This document shows, one piece after another, positions 36,448-44,709 of a stretch of DNA of 64,000 nucleotides. Within the stretch, counting starts at the first letter, position 1. Each line of letters opens with the position of its first letter. A program made the translations under genes and the position numbers. The stretch is from Sphingobacteriales bacterium (lineage in GTDB: Bacteria; Bacteroidota; Bacteroidia; Chitinophagales; UBA2359). The stretch spans positions 1,116,001 to 1,180,000 of the forward strand of contig JADJJT010000002.1 in assembly GCA_016706405.1 (NCBI GenBank), read 5' to 3'. The notes under the pieces were generated by a model. The model saw nothing but the letters and a program-made list of their open reading frames with translations, did not search any database and was not told the DNA's origin.

Positions 36448-39400
36448 TTTCATTATCCGGAAATTATCCGGTACTATTAACTGCAAGCAATGGCTGCGAC
36501 AGCTTAATAACAACCCAACTTACGGTAAATTTCAACTCGACCAATACGCTTAATCCACAAATATGCGATGGAGATGCTTTTACTGTAGGTACTAACACCT
36601 ATACTACTTCCGGAACTTATACAGATATATTAATAAATGCCGCCGGATGTGATAGTATAATTACCACAAATTTAACAGCAAACAACAATTATAGCCAAAT
36701 TATACCCATAGCCATTTGCCAAAGTCAAACACCTTATTTATTGCCCGATGGTACTAATGTGTTTACATCTGGAACTTATGATGTTGTGTTGCCAACAATT
36801 TATGGATGCGATAGCCTGATTAGCACGCAATTAACGATAAATCCCGAATCAAATATTACTCTAAACCCTCAAATATGTAATGGCGATGTTTTTACCGTAG
36901 GAACTAATACCTACACTACTACGGGAACTTACACCGATGTATTGATTGATGCCGCCGGATGTGATAGTACAATTACTACAAATTTAACGGTAACAGCCCA
37001 AATTAACGTCAATAATCCACAAACTATATGTAATGGCAGCAGCTATACGATTGGCAACAGCACTTACACCGCCGATGGCATTTATCAAGATTTATTTACT
37101 TCGGTAGGCGGTTGCGATAGCGTAGTTACCACCCAATTAACAGTTTTACCTGCTATTATAGCCTCAAACGATATTACAATTTGTAACGGGGCATCTTATA
37201 GCATAGGAAACAGCACTTACACCACAACGGGAACTTATACCGATGTTTTACAAGCATCAAACGGTTGTGATAGTACTGTAACAACTAATTTAACGGTAGT
37301 TAATTTAACAATTACCCTTGACGTTGCACAACAAGCAAGTTGCAATTTAGCCAACGGTGCTTTGTCGGTATCAGTTGGAGGCAATGGTTTGCCACCCTTC
37401 ACTTATTTATGGTCGCCGGGCGGTTATACCACCGAAGATATAAGCAATTTACCCTCCGGAAATTATACCTTACAAATTACCGATGCTTTAGGCTGTACGC
37501 AAACCGCTTCATTTACCCTTAACGACTCACCGCCAGCAAGCCTTATTTTAACCAACCAAATTAACCCCGCCTGCGGGCAAGCCAACGGCGAAATTACAGT
37601 TAGCCCTACTGGTGGCACTGGGCCGTTTAGTTATACGTGGTCGCATAATGCAAGTTTAAATAGCCCTACGGCAACCGGACTTAATGCCAACACATACACG
37701 GTAACAGTAACCGATGCATTGGGCTGCACCGCACAGTTAAGTATAAGTTTACCCAATAGTGCGGCAGCAACAGCAAATATAGTAAGTACAACAAATGCTA
37801 CTTGTAACCAAGCCAACGCCAGTGCCGATATTGAAATAACAGGGGGATTACAACCTTTTAATTTTGTTTGGATGCCGGGTAATATTAACACCGAAGATCT
37901 TGTAAATGTACCATCCGGAAATTATGTGCTAACAGCCACAGATGCCGCCGGATGTCAAACTACCCTTTCTTTAACCCTCACAGATTCGCCACCAGTAAGT
38001 TTTGTCTTAATTAATCAGCAAAACACAACTTGCAGTCAGGCTAATGGCATTTTAGAATTAAATATTACTAATGGCACACCCAATTATACTTACAATTGGT
38101 CGCCCAATGTTAGCAATTCAAATATTGCATCCGGATTAAATGCCGGAACCTACAATATTACCGTTACCGATGCAGCCGGATGTATAGCAACGCAAAGTTT
38201 TACGCTTGCCGATTCACCTGCTCCTAATATTATTGTTGCCAATATCATACCTGCATCATGTGGTGTTGATAATGGTGCTATTGACCTTGAAACAGAAAAT
38301 GGTACAGCGCCCTTTGTTTACGAATGGTCGCCAAGTTTGGGCAATAATCCGGATATTACCGATTTGCCAGCGGGCTTTTACAGCGTTACCGTTACCGATG
38401 CCAATAACTGCACCGATTCTGAAACCATTGAAATCGTCAATCCAAGCGCCCCCGAAATAAATTTAGTTAATGTAAGTAATGCCGGTTGCGGGCAAACCGA
38501 TGGCAAAATTACCGTTTCGGTTAGTGGTGGTACGGGCGTGGTAAATATTACCTGGCTTGCCGATGACGGTTCGTCTGGCAATGTGCCGGCAGATGGTATC
38601 ATTGACGGGCTTCCTGCGGGTAATTACACTTTTACCGCCCAAGACGAAACAGGCTGTACAGATGTATTGGTGGTAACGGTAGTAGGATTTTCAAATCCCG
38701 ACTTAGTACTTGTTTCGAGTAACCCTGCTACTTGTGGGCTTAATAATGGATTTGCCAACATTAATAATAGCGCAGGTAGCAACGCTGGTACATGGCTTTG
38801 GACCCCCAATGTAGCCAATACCAACAATCCCAACAATTTGCCCCCCGGCAGCTATACCGTATTTTTTACCGATGCTAATGGCTGCACCGACCAAATAGAC
38901 CTGACTATTGATGCCCAAGCCTCGCCAGATATTGCCAATGTAATTACAACTGAATCTAATTGCGGAGCATCGGATGGGACAGCTACGCTGCAAGTTACTG
39001 CCGGCGGCGCACCGATTACTACTTATACCTGGTTGCCTAATGTTAGCAATACTATTAGTGCCAACAATTTGAGCGCGGGCGTATATAGTGTTACGGTTAC
39101 TGATGCCAATGGTTGTACCGACACTATTGGCTTTAATATTGTTAATTTAGGTGCTCCGAGTATCAGTTTAACTAATTCTACTAATGCAGCATGTGGACAA
39201 GCATCGGGCAGTTTAAGTTTTACTGCAAATGGAGGGCAACCACCTTACACGTGGCAACCCGGCAACTTGTCGGGCAATAATGTTACTTATAATAATTTGT
39301 TGGCCGGTACCTACTCCACAACTGTTACCGATGCCAATGGTTGCGCTGCTACTTTAACTGGCACAGTTGGTAGTGTAAATGGGCCTACACTTACCCTAAT

Positions 39401-42400
39401 AGCACAAGCAGATGCTCATTGCGGCCTTTCCGATGGCAGCATAACCGTTCAGGTTAGTGCGGGTAGTAATTTAAGTTGGCAGCCCATAGGTAGCGGTACC
39501 AAATCCGACAATTTACCTGCCGGCACTTACACCATTACCGCTACCGATGCAAATGGTTGTACTGCAATATTAAACGTTACGCTTAATGATATTGTGGGTG
39601 TAAGTATTTCGTTAGTTAATAGTGTTAATACAAGTTGTGGCAACAATAACGGCTCAATTGAAACCAATGCTAATGGTGGTGTTTTGCCCTACACCTTTAA
39701 GTGGTCGCATAATGCGTTGTTGAATAGCCCCAATGCTACTAATTTATTGGCGGGCACTTACAGCGTAACAGTAACCGATGCTTCGGGTTGCGAGGCCACA
39801 CTTAGCCAAAATCTTACAGATAGTGCTGGCCCTGTTTTATCGCCGGGCAACAACACGCCAGCTAACTGCGGGCAAAATAACGGCAGCCTTGAGGTTTTAG
39901 TGCCCGGAAATATAAACGATTATACTTTTTTGTGGAATACAACACCGCCGCAAAATACAGCCACGGCATCCGGATTAGGAGTTGGCACTTATACCGTTAC
40001 AGTTACCGATTTAAATGGTTGTAGCAGTAGTTTGACCTTGTCAATTTCAAATATCGGAGCACCGCAGATAACAATTGATAACAGCACTAATCCCACTTGC
40101 GGACAAGCCAACGGAGAAATCAGTATATCTGCTACAGGTGGCAATGGAACGCTTATTTATTCGTGGTCGCCAACACCCAATAATACTAATTCAATAAGTA
40201 ATTTACCTGCGGGCGTGTATAGTGTTAGCGTTACCGACCAAGATGGTTGCCAAGCAACAGCGGTAATAGTGCTTATTGACCAACAGGGCGCAATTCTTAG
40301 TTTGGTTGGCCTAATATCGGCTAATTGTGGCCAGGCTAATGGCAGTGCCGAGGTAGCCGCTTTGGGCGGTACAAGCCCAATTGATTTTGTTTGGAATAGT
40401 GTGCCCATGCAAAATATGGCTTTGGCTTCCAATTTGTCCTCCGGAAATTATACAGTAACGGCCACTGATGCTAATGGATGCACTTCTTTTTTAGATGTTT
40501 TTATTCCGGATATTGCTGGCCCATCATTAAACATCAAAAATATTACGCCCGAGTATTGTGGTTTAAAAAACGGGGCTGCTATTTTAGAAACAACAGGCGG
40601 CACGCCACCGTATAATTATGATTGGCCCGATTTTATTCCGGATGGTTCGGCAGCGGCAAGTAATTTGGTTAGTGGTAATTATGATGTAACAGTTACCGAC
40701 TCCAAAGGATGCACCTCTGTAATAACGGTAATCATACCCATTGCCGACCCCATGCCTTTAGTTTTTGGAGGTGTAACAGATGCTACCTGTGGGACATCTA
40801 ATGGCAGTATTACCATTGATACAACAGGCAAACTGCAGCCATGTACGTTTACTTGGTCGCACGATGCAAATTTAAACAGCCCTGTTGCTACTAATTTAAG
40901 CGCGGGCAATTATTTGGTAACTATAACCGATGCCTTAGGTTGCGCTGTTTCGGGTAGTACTTTGGTGGCTGTTAGCAACGGCCCACAAATTGCCCTTGAT
41001 GCGATATTACCTGAGCATTGCGGCAAATTAGATGGGGGAGTAGAAATAACAATATCGGGCGGAATGCCTCCTTACATTTTGGTGTGGAATAATGGCATGA
41101 ACAGCGAAGACTTATACAATGTAACTTGCGGTACTTATTCTGTTACCGTTACAGATGCTTTAGGATGTGAAACTTTGGGCAATTATGATATTAATTGCAT
41201 TGCCGCTCCAGACCTGAGTATTGCTTCAATTAATGATGCAACTTGTAATAAAGCGAATGGTAGTATTGCTACCGATGTTTTAGGCGGAAACGGCACTTTG
41301 GTTTATACATGGAGCCATAATCCGGGCTTAAATAACCCGGATGCTACTAACTTGTTGGCAGGAAACTATACTGTAACCGTAACCGACTCGAATGGTTGTA
41401 GTGATATTGCCTCGGCAATTATTGGCGATTCGCCGCCGGTACAGATTGCCCTGACAGCTTCTCAGGCCGAACATTGTGGCCTTAAAAATGGCTTTGCCGA
41501 AACACAGACTACTGGCGGCACCAATCCTTGCACTTATACTTGGAGCCATGATGCTACCCTAAACAACCCTAACGCCATTAATTTAAGTGCAGGTAATTAT
41601 ATTGTAACGGTAACAGATGCCAAAGGCTGCACTGCAACGCTAAACATTACAATTGATGCCGTTGATGGCCCAAGCATTACTATTACCAATGGTACAGCAC
41701 TTTGCGCTACCCCCGAAGGAAGCGTATCGGCCAATGTTTCTAACGGCAGTTTGCCTTACAGTTATTTGTGGAATACAAGTCCGGTGCAAACTTCGGCAAC
41801 GGCTACAAATTTACTTCCGGGTGTTTACAGCGTAACTGTTACCGACTCGTTTGGATGCTTGGCAACCGCCTCGGCTACTGTTGTGGGCAGTTTGCCCCCT
41901 GTGGTTGTAAATTGTGGCACCATTACTAATACTAGTATTGAGTTTGTTTGGGATGCCATAGCTGGCGCGTTAGATTATAGTTATAGCACCTCTACAGGTT
42001 TAAACGGCAGTACCACCGATACTACATTATTAATCACTGGTTTAACAGATGGACAAACGGTAAGCATAACAATTATTGTAAACGGCCCCGCCGAATGTGG
42101 TAACAGCGCGGAGGCAACCGTTAGCTGCACAACTGAAAATTATAGCTGCCCGCCAAATCCAATAACCGTAACCGGCGTATTGCCAACGTATTGTATAGAT
42201 GCCGAACCTGTTACCTTAAATTTTGAGCCAGTTGGAGGCAGTTTTGGAGATAGTAGTGGTATTGTGGGTAATTTGTTTTATGCTAATATGGCCGGAGTTG
42301 GTACACACGACATTACCTACACCTTGGTTCAAAATATTGGTTCAACGGTTTGTAGTTATGATACCACTATTCAAATAACTGTTGTGCCTTTGCCAAATCC

Positions 42401-43172
42401 GGAAGTGATACTACCCGATTATATTTGTTTAGGAGACGATTTGACGCTGCTTGTTTCCGGAAATATAAATCCGGATTCACAATTTGAGTGGAAAATTAAT
42501 GGCCAAGTCATCAATAATAATTCCGGACCCTTTGTTTACAAACCAATAACAACCGGAAATTATGAGGTTCAATTAACAGAAACCACTATTGCCGGATGTT
42601 CGGCTTCAATGACTAAAGGGGTTATTGTGTCGGCAATAGAGGAGGTTAAATTATTGGCTGCCGATACTGCGGTTTTAAAAGGTGGTACGGTACTTTTAAC
42701 AGCAAATGGTAGTTCTGCTTTTGGCGGTGAATTAACCTATACCTGGTCGCCTGAAATTATTTGTAGCAACAATAATTGTAACGAAGGAGTAGCAACTATT
42801 ACCGCAAATTCAACGTATTTAGTTACAATTACCGACAGTTTTGGTTGCCAAGACGAAGCCGAAATTACTATAAATGTACTATTGCCAAATGTGGTAAACA
42901 TACCAACTGCATTTAGTCCTAATAATGATGGGTTTAATGATGTTTTTGTACCAGCAGGCAATAATATATTAAACTATAACTTGTTGATATATGACCGATG
43001 GGGAAAAATAATTTTTAATGGAGTAGCTTTAACCGCTACCCAAGGATGGAACGGAATGTACCAAAATTCAACGCTACAAGCTGAAGTAGGTGTATATGTA
43101 TTAGTGACTGAAATTACGTTTAACGATGGGAAAAAACAAGTTTTAGAAGGAAATTTAACCTTGGTTAGGTAA
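36396..43172 (+). CDS. Giant adhesin, C-terminal part: GCDS repeats, about 20 SprB repeats and type-B T9SS domain
   Basis: 2258 codons, overlapping the fragment before it by 52 bp in another frame. The GTG at 36396 is only the first possible initiator; there is no signal peptide, so on its own this piece could not be exported. It has six more GCDS repeats (to about 37300), then about 20 SprB-type repeats of 70-80 residues, each with a CGQANG-like start, a YxWS core and a TVTDAxGC end. An Ig-like region follows and then the gliding-motility-associated type-B sorting domain: NIPTAFSPNNDGFNDVF, YDRWGKIIF, W-N-G and the terminal strand. The match is to SprB-like mobile adhesins that bind glycans for gliding; motility itself is not proven. 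Confidence 0.88.
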   Translation: MAICENDLPYQLPDGSLVSLSGNYPVLLTASNGCDSLITTQLTVNFNSTNTLNPQICDGDAFTVGTNTYTTSGTYTDILINAAGCDSIITTNLTANNNYSQIIPIAICQSQTPYLLPDGTNVFTSGTYDVVLPTIYGCDSLISTQLTINPESNITLNPQICNGDVFTVGTNTYTTTGTYTDVLIDAAGCDSTITTNLTVTAQINVNNPQTICNGSSYTIGNSTYTADGIYQDLFTSVGGCDSVVTTQLTVLPAIIASNDITICNGASYSIGNSTYTTTGTYTDVLQASNGCDSTVTTNLTVVNLTITLDVAQQASCNLANGALSVSVGGNGLPPFTYLWSPGGYTTEDISNLPSGNYTLQITDALGCTQTASFTLNDSPPASLILTNQINPACGQANGEITVSPTGGTGPFSYTWSHNASLNSPTATGLNANTYTVTVTDALGCTAQLSISLPNSAAATANIVSTTNATCNQANASADIEITGGLQPFNFVWMPGNINTEDLVNVPSGNYVLTATDAAGCQTTLSLTLTDSPPVSFVLINQQNTTCSQANGILELNITNGTPNYTYNWSPNVSNSNIASGLNAGTYNITVTDAAGCIATQSFTLADSPAPNIIVANIIPASCGVDNGAIDLETENGTAPFVYEWSPSLGNNPDITDLPAGFYSVTVTDANNCTDSETIEIVNPSAPEINLVNVSNAGCGQTDGKITVSVSGGTGVVNITWLADDGSSGNVPADGIIDGLPAGNYTFTAQDETGCTDVLVVTVVGFSNPDLVLVSSNPATCGLNNGFANINNSAGSNAGTWLWTPNVANTNNPNNLPPGSYTVFFTDANGCTDQIDLTIDAQASPDIANVITTESNCGASDGTATLQVTAGGAPITTYTWLPNVSNTISANNLSAGVYSVTVTDANGCTDTIGFNIVNLGAPSISLTNSTNAACGQASGSLSFTANGGQPPYTWQPGNLSGNNVTYNNLLAGTYSTTVTDANGCAATLTGTVGSVNGPTLTLIAQADAHCGLSDGSITVQVSAGSNLSWQPIGSGTKSDNLPAGTYTITATDANGCTAILNVTLNDIVGVSISLVNSVNTSCGNNNGSIETNANGGVLPYTFKWSHNALLNSPNATNLLAGTYSVTVTDASGCEATLSQNLTDSAGPVLSPGNNTPANCGQNNGSLEVLVPGNINDYTFLWNTTPPQNTATASGLGVGTYTVTVTDLNGCSSSLTLSISNIGAPQITIDNSTNPTCGQANGEISISATGGNGTLIYSWSPTPNNTNSISNLPAGVYSVSVTDQDGCQATAVIVLIDQQGAILSLVGLISANCGQANGSAEVAALGGTSPIDFVWNSVPMQNMALASNLSSGNYTVTATDANGCTSFLDVFIPDIAGPSLNIKNITPEYCGLKNGAAILETTGGTPPYNYDWPDFIPDGSAAASNLVSGNYDVTVTDSKGCTSVITVIIPIADPMPLVFGGVTDATCGTSNGSITIDTTGKLQPCTFTWSHDANLNSPVATNLSAGNYLVTITDALGCAVSGSTLVAVSNGPQIALDAILPEHCGKLDGGVEITISGGMPPYILVWNNGMNSEDLYNVTCGTYSVTVTDALGCETLGNYDINCIAAPDLSIASINDATCNKANGSIATDVLGGNGTLVYTWSHNPGLNNPDATNLLAGNYTVTVTDSNGCSDIASAIIGDSPPVQIALTASQAEHCGLKNGFAETQTTGGTNPCTYTWSHDATLNNPNAINLSAGNYIVTVTDAKGCTATLNITIDAVDGPSITITNGTALCATPEGSVSANVSNGSLPYSYLWNTSPVQTSATATNLLPGVYSVTVTDSFGCLATASATVVGSLPPVVVNCGTITNTSIEFVWDAIAGALDYSYSTSTGLNGSTTDTTLLITGLTDGQTVSITIIVNGPAECGNSAEATVSCTTENYSCPPNPITVTGVLPTYCIDAEPVTLNFEPVGGSFGDSSGIVGNLFYANMAGVGTHDITYTLVQNIGSTVCSYDTTIQITVVPLPNPEVILPDYICLGDDLTLLVSGNINPDSQFEWKINGQVINNNSGPFVYKPITTGNYEVQLTETTIAGCSASMTKGVIVSAIEEVKLLAADTAVLKGGTVLLTANGSSAFGGELTYTWSPEIICSNNNCNEGVATITANSTYLVTITDSFGCQDEAEITINVLLPNVVNIPTAFSPNNDGFNDVFVPAGNNILNYNLLIYDRWGKIIFNGVALTATQGWNGMYQNSTLQAEVGVYVLVTEITFNDGKKQVLEGNLTLVR
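37315..41895 (+). repeat. About 20 tandem SprB-type coding repeats
   Basis: Units of about 210-240 bp encode repeats ending in TVTDAxGC (I count 20 such endings). DNA copies are diverged, with only short near-identical blocks such as ACCGATGCNAATGG, so this is an old array rather than a recent expansion. Recombination between units could still change length. Confidence 0.85.
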
Positions 43173-43212
43173 AAAAAAATATTCCGGATGATGGCGATTG
43201 GGACAAAATAAA

Positions 43213-43247
43213 ATAGCGGCAAATTGCAACTAGCAACTCGCCGCTAT
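43213..43247. terminator. Stem-loop in the gap after the giant adhesin
   Basis: ATAGCGGC and GCCGCTAT form an 8-bp stem, with an inner TTGC/GCAA stem in the 19-nt loop, 40 bp after the adhesin stop. On the plus strand A residues follow; on the minus strand a TATTTTATTTT run follows. It may act as an mRNA 3'-end structure rather than a classical terminator. Confidence 0.45.
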
Positions 43248-43389
43248 AAACAAACCCAAAACTATGAAAAACACTGCTGTCTTTATAAATTTATTACGCG
43301 AAATAATATGGAATGGTTGTTTTTAGCACTTCAAATTTCAATAGAATTGTATTTAGTTTGACGATTTAACAAAAATTCACACCCTAATA

Positions 43390-43926
43390 ATGACGTCAAT
43401 ACCATTAATAGCAATTGTAGGTTTATTATATGCTGCCTTGTTTTTGGTGTATTACTTTTTTTTAAAAATATATACTACACAACATAATACTTTGCAGCCG
43501 CGCAATACTAATTGGGAGGTTCGGCTGTGGGCTGCAGGTTTTTTTATGTTGTTTGCCATGCTGTTAGATATTATTTTTTTAGAAACACTTAATGGAATTC
43601 CACCGTTTGGAATTGGAAACACAATTATTGCCGGAATACTTATTGCTTTTAATTTAATAAGATTTTATTGGTTGCAAAAATATACCGAATTGCGCAGTTA
43701 CCCTTGTAAAACATGTAACGGGCGCGGCAGTTTGCCAGTTGCAACCTATACAAAAAAGTATCCGTGGTCAATTAGCAGCGACAAAGTAATAATACAACAA
43801 ACGTGTACAGATTGCAACGGCGTGGGCTATATAAAACTGAACCCAAACCAAACAAAAAATCCAAACTTAATGACCGATGCTATGAAGGAAACTAAAACTC
43901 CCGATGCTCACCCGCCTATGCGATAG
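43390..43926 (+). CDS. Membrane protein with a DnaJ-type CxxCxGxG zinc-finger pair
   Basis: 178 residues. Three hydrophobic segments (about 5-27, 40-62 and 70-92) are followed by a cytoplasmic or periplasmic tail. The tail has CKTCNGRG (about 106-113) and CTDCNGVG (about 138-145), two CxxCxGxG motifs that in DnaJ form one zinc site binding unfolded proteins. There is no J-domain. Its family is not recognised; a membrane-tethered chaperone-like or thiol-dependent role is inference. It may be cotranscribed with the VOC gene 41 bp downstream. Confidence 0.6.
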   Translation: MTSIPLIAIVGLLYAALFLVYYFFLKIYTTQHNTLQPRNTNWEVRLWAAGFFMLFAMLLDIIFLETLNGIPPFGIGNTIIAGILIAFNLIRFYWLQKYTELRSYPCKTCNGRGSLPVATYTKKYPWSISSDKVIIQQTCTDCNGVGYIKLNPNQTKNPNLMTDAMKETKTPDAHPPMR

Positions 43927-43967
43927 TATAAAACACAAATACATTTAAATAAAAAAATACAACAACA

Positions 43968-44354
43968 ATGAGTTTAAAACCCCATAATGCCATTGGCTCT
44001 TTAGCTTGGTTTGATTTAACCGCACCCAACGCCGATGAACTGCGCGATTTTTATGAACAAGTTGTAGGCTGGAAAAGTATTCCGGTAAACATGGGCAGCT
44101 ACAACGATTATAGTATGGCCTTGCCCGAACATACGGAAAACGTTGTGGCCGGGGTTTGCCATCAGCAGGGGGTAAATGCCAAAATTCCTCCGGTTTGGGT
44201 ACTTTATATTTGGGTGCAAGATCTAACCATTAGCTTAGAAAAATGCACAGCTTTTGGCGGAAATATTATTGACGGCCCACGCAAAGCAGGAGCGTTTTTA
44301 TTTGCACTTGTGCGCGACCCCGCAGGCGCTACAATAGGGCTAATGCAACAATAA
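43968..44354 (+). CDS. VOC (glyoxalase/bleomycin-resistance) family protein
   Basis: 128 residues in the two beta-alpha-beta-beta-beta halves of the vicinal-oxygen-chelate fold: SLAWFDLTAPNADELRDFYE opens the first, VWVLYIWVQDL opens the second, and VRDPAGATIGLMQQ closes the protein. Family members bind a metal ion and a small ligand; substrates vary and cannot be told here. ATG at 43968. Confidence 0.82.
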   Translation: MSLKPHNAIGSLAWFDLTAPNADELRDFYEQVVGWKSIPVNMGSYNDYSMALPEHTENVVAGVCHQQGVNAKIPPVWVLYIWVQDLTISLEKCTAFGGNIIDGPRKAGAFLFALVRDPAGATIGLMQQ

Positions 44355-44460
44355 AGTGATTTTTTGCGTTTAATTTTTTGATGTGTTAGGTTTTTTACCA
44401 GCTTTTAGCGAGAAAATTAACAATTTTTAACAAATATTGATAAAAAAAAGCAAAAAATAC

Positions 44461-44492
44461 TTGCAAAACGCTTAGCGCTTACTGTATCTTTG
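44461..44492 (+). promoter_or_regulatory. Strong Bacteroidota-type promoter of the small RNA gene
   Basis: TTG at 44461-44463 and TATCTTTG at 44485-44492, spacer 21 bp. RNA start expected around 44497-44500. No coding frame follows; the next gene has its own TACCTTTG box after the terminator. Confidence 0.72.
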
Positions 44493-44498
44493 TACTAA

Positions 44499-44644
44499 CA
44501 ACAAGATTAAAATAGTTTGTTTGTTGAATGCGCAGGCGCAATAGTAAGTAAAACTATTTTAGGTTCAAGTCCTAAACATTCGCACGTTTTCATAGCATGA
44601 AATTTTAGAGGTTAGAGCTTACGGTTTACCCGTAAGCTTTTTTT
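44499..44644 (+). ncRNA. Candidate structured small RNA with a tRNA-like cloverleaf
   Basis: About 146 nt between a consensus promoter and a strong terminator, with no open frame. Nucleotides 44525-44582 can fold as a short cloverleaf: TGAATG (44525-44530) pairs with CATTCG (44577-44582); TGCG-CAGG-CGCA (44529-44540); ATAGT-AAGTAAA-ACTAT (44541-44557; 5-bp stem, 7-nt loop with GTA in the anticodon position); TTAGG-TTCAAGT-CCTAA (44559-44575; exactly the T-arm pattern). At 58 nt, with a tiny D-arm, A at position 33 and a 1-nt variable loop, it is not a normal tRNA. A second hairpin, TTTCAT-AGC-ATGAAA, lies at 44588-44602. It does not resemble SRP RNA, RNase P RNA or tmRNA as I know them. Confidence 0.6.
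44616..44644 (+). terminator. Intrinsic terminator of the small RNA gene
   Basis: AGCTTACGG pairs perfectly with CCGTAAGCT (9 bp) around a 5-nt loop, followed immediately by seven T. It gives the RNA a defined 3' end near 44643. Confidence 0.9.
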
Positions 44645-44657
44645 ATGCCCTTTTGCG

Positions 44658-44665
44658 TACCTTTG
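44658..44665 (+). promoter_or_regulatory. -7 box of the endonuclease-family lipoprotein gene
   Basis: TACCTTTG followed by CGC, an exact TAnnTTTG match, 14 bp past the terminator and 45 nt before the ATG at 44710. The -33 region overlaps the terminator. Confidence 0.55.
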
Positions 44666-44709
44666 CGCTGCCTTAATTAAATAACAACCATTTTTTACAG
44701 TATAGGTAC

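Noticed and set aside
36380..36450. Programmed ribosomal frameshift in the giant adhesin
   Set aside because: No slippery heptamer or downstream hairpin is apparent; a 1-nt loss near CGGTGG explains the break more simply.
41900..43172. A separate gene for the C-terminal sorting domain
   Set aside because: The frame is continuous from the SprB repeats, with no start or promoter in between.
44525..44582. A canonical tRNA-Tyr(GTA) gene
   Set aside because: The T-arm and central arm fit, but the length is 58 nt, the D-arm is a 4-bp hairpin, position 33 is A rather than T and the variable loop is 1 nt, whereas bacterial tRNA-Tyr has a long variable arm. Reported as tRNA-like instead.
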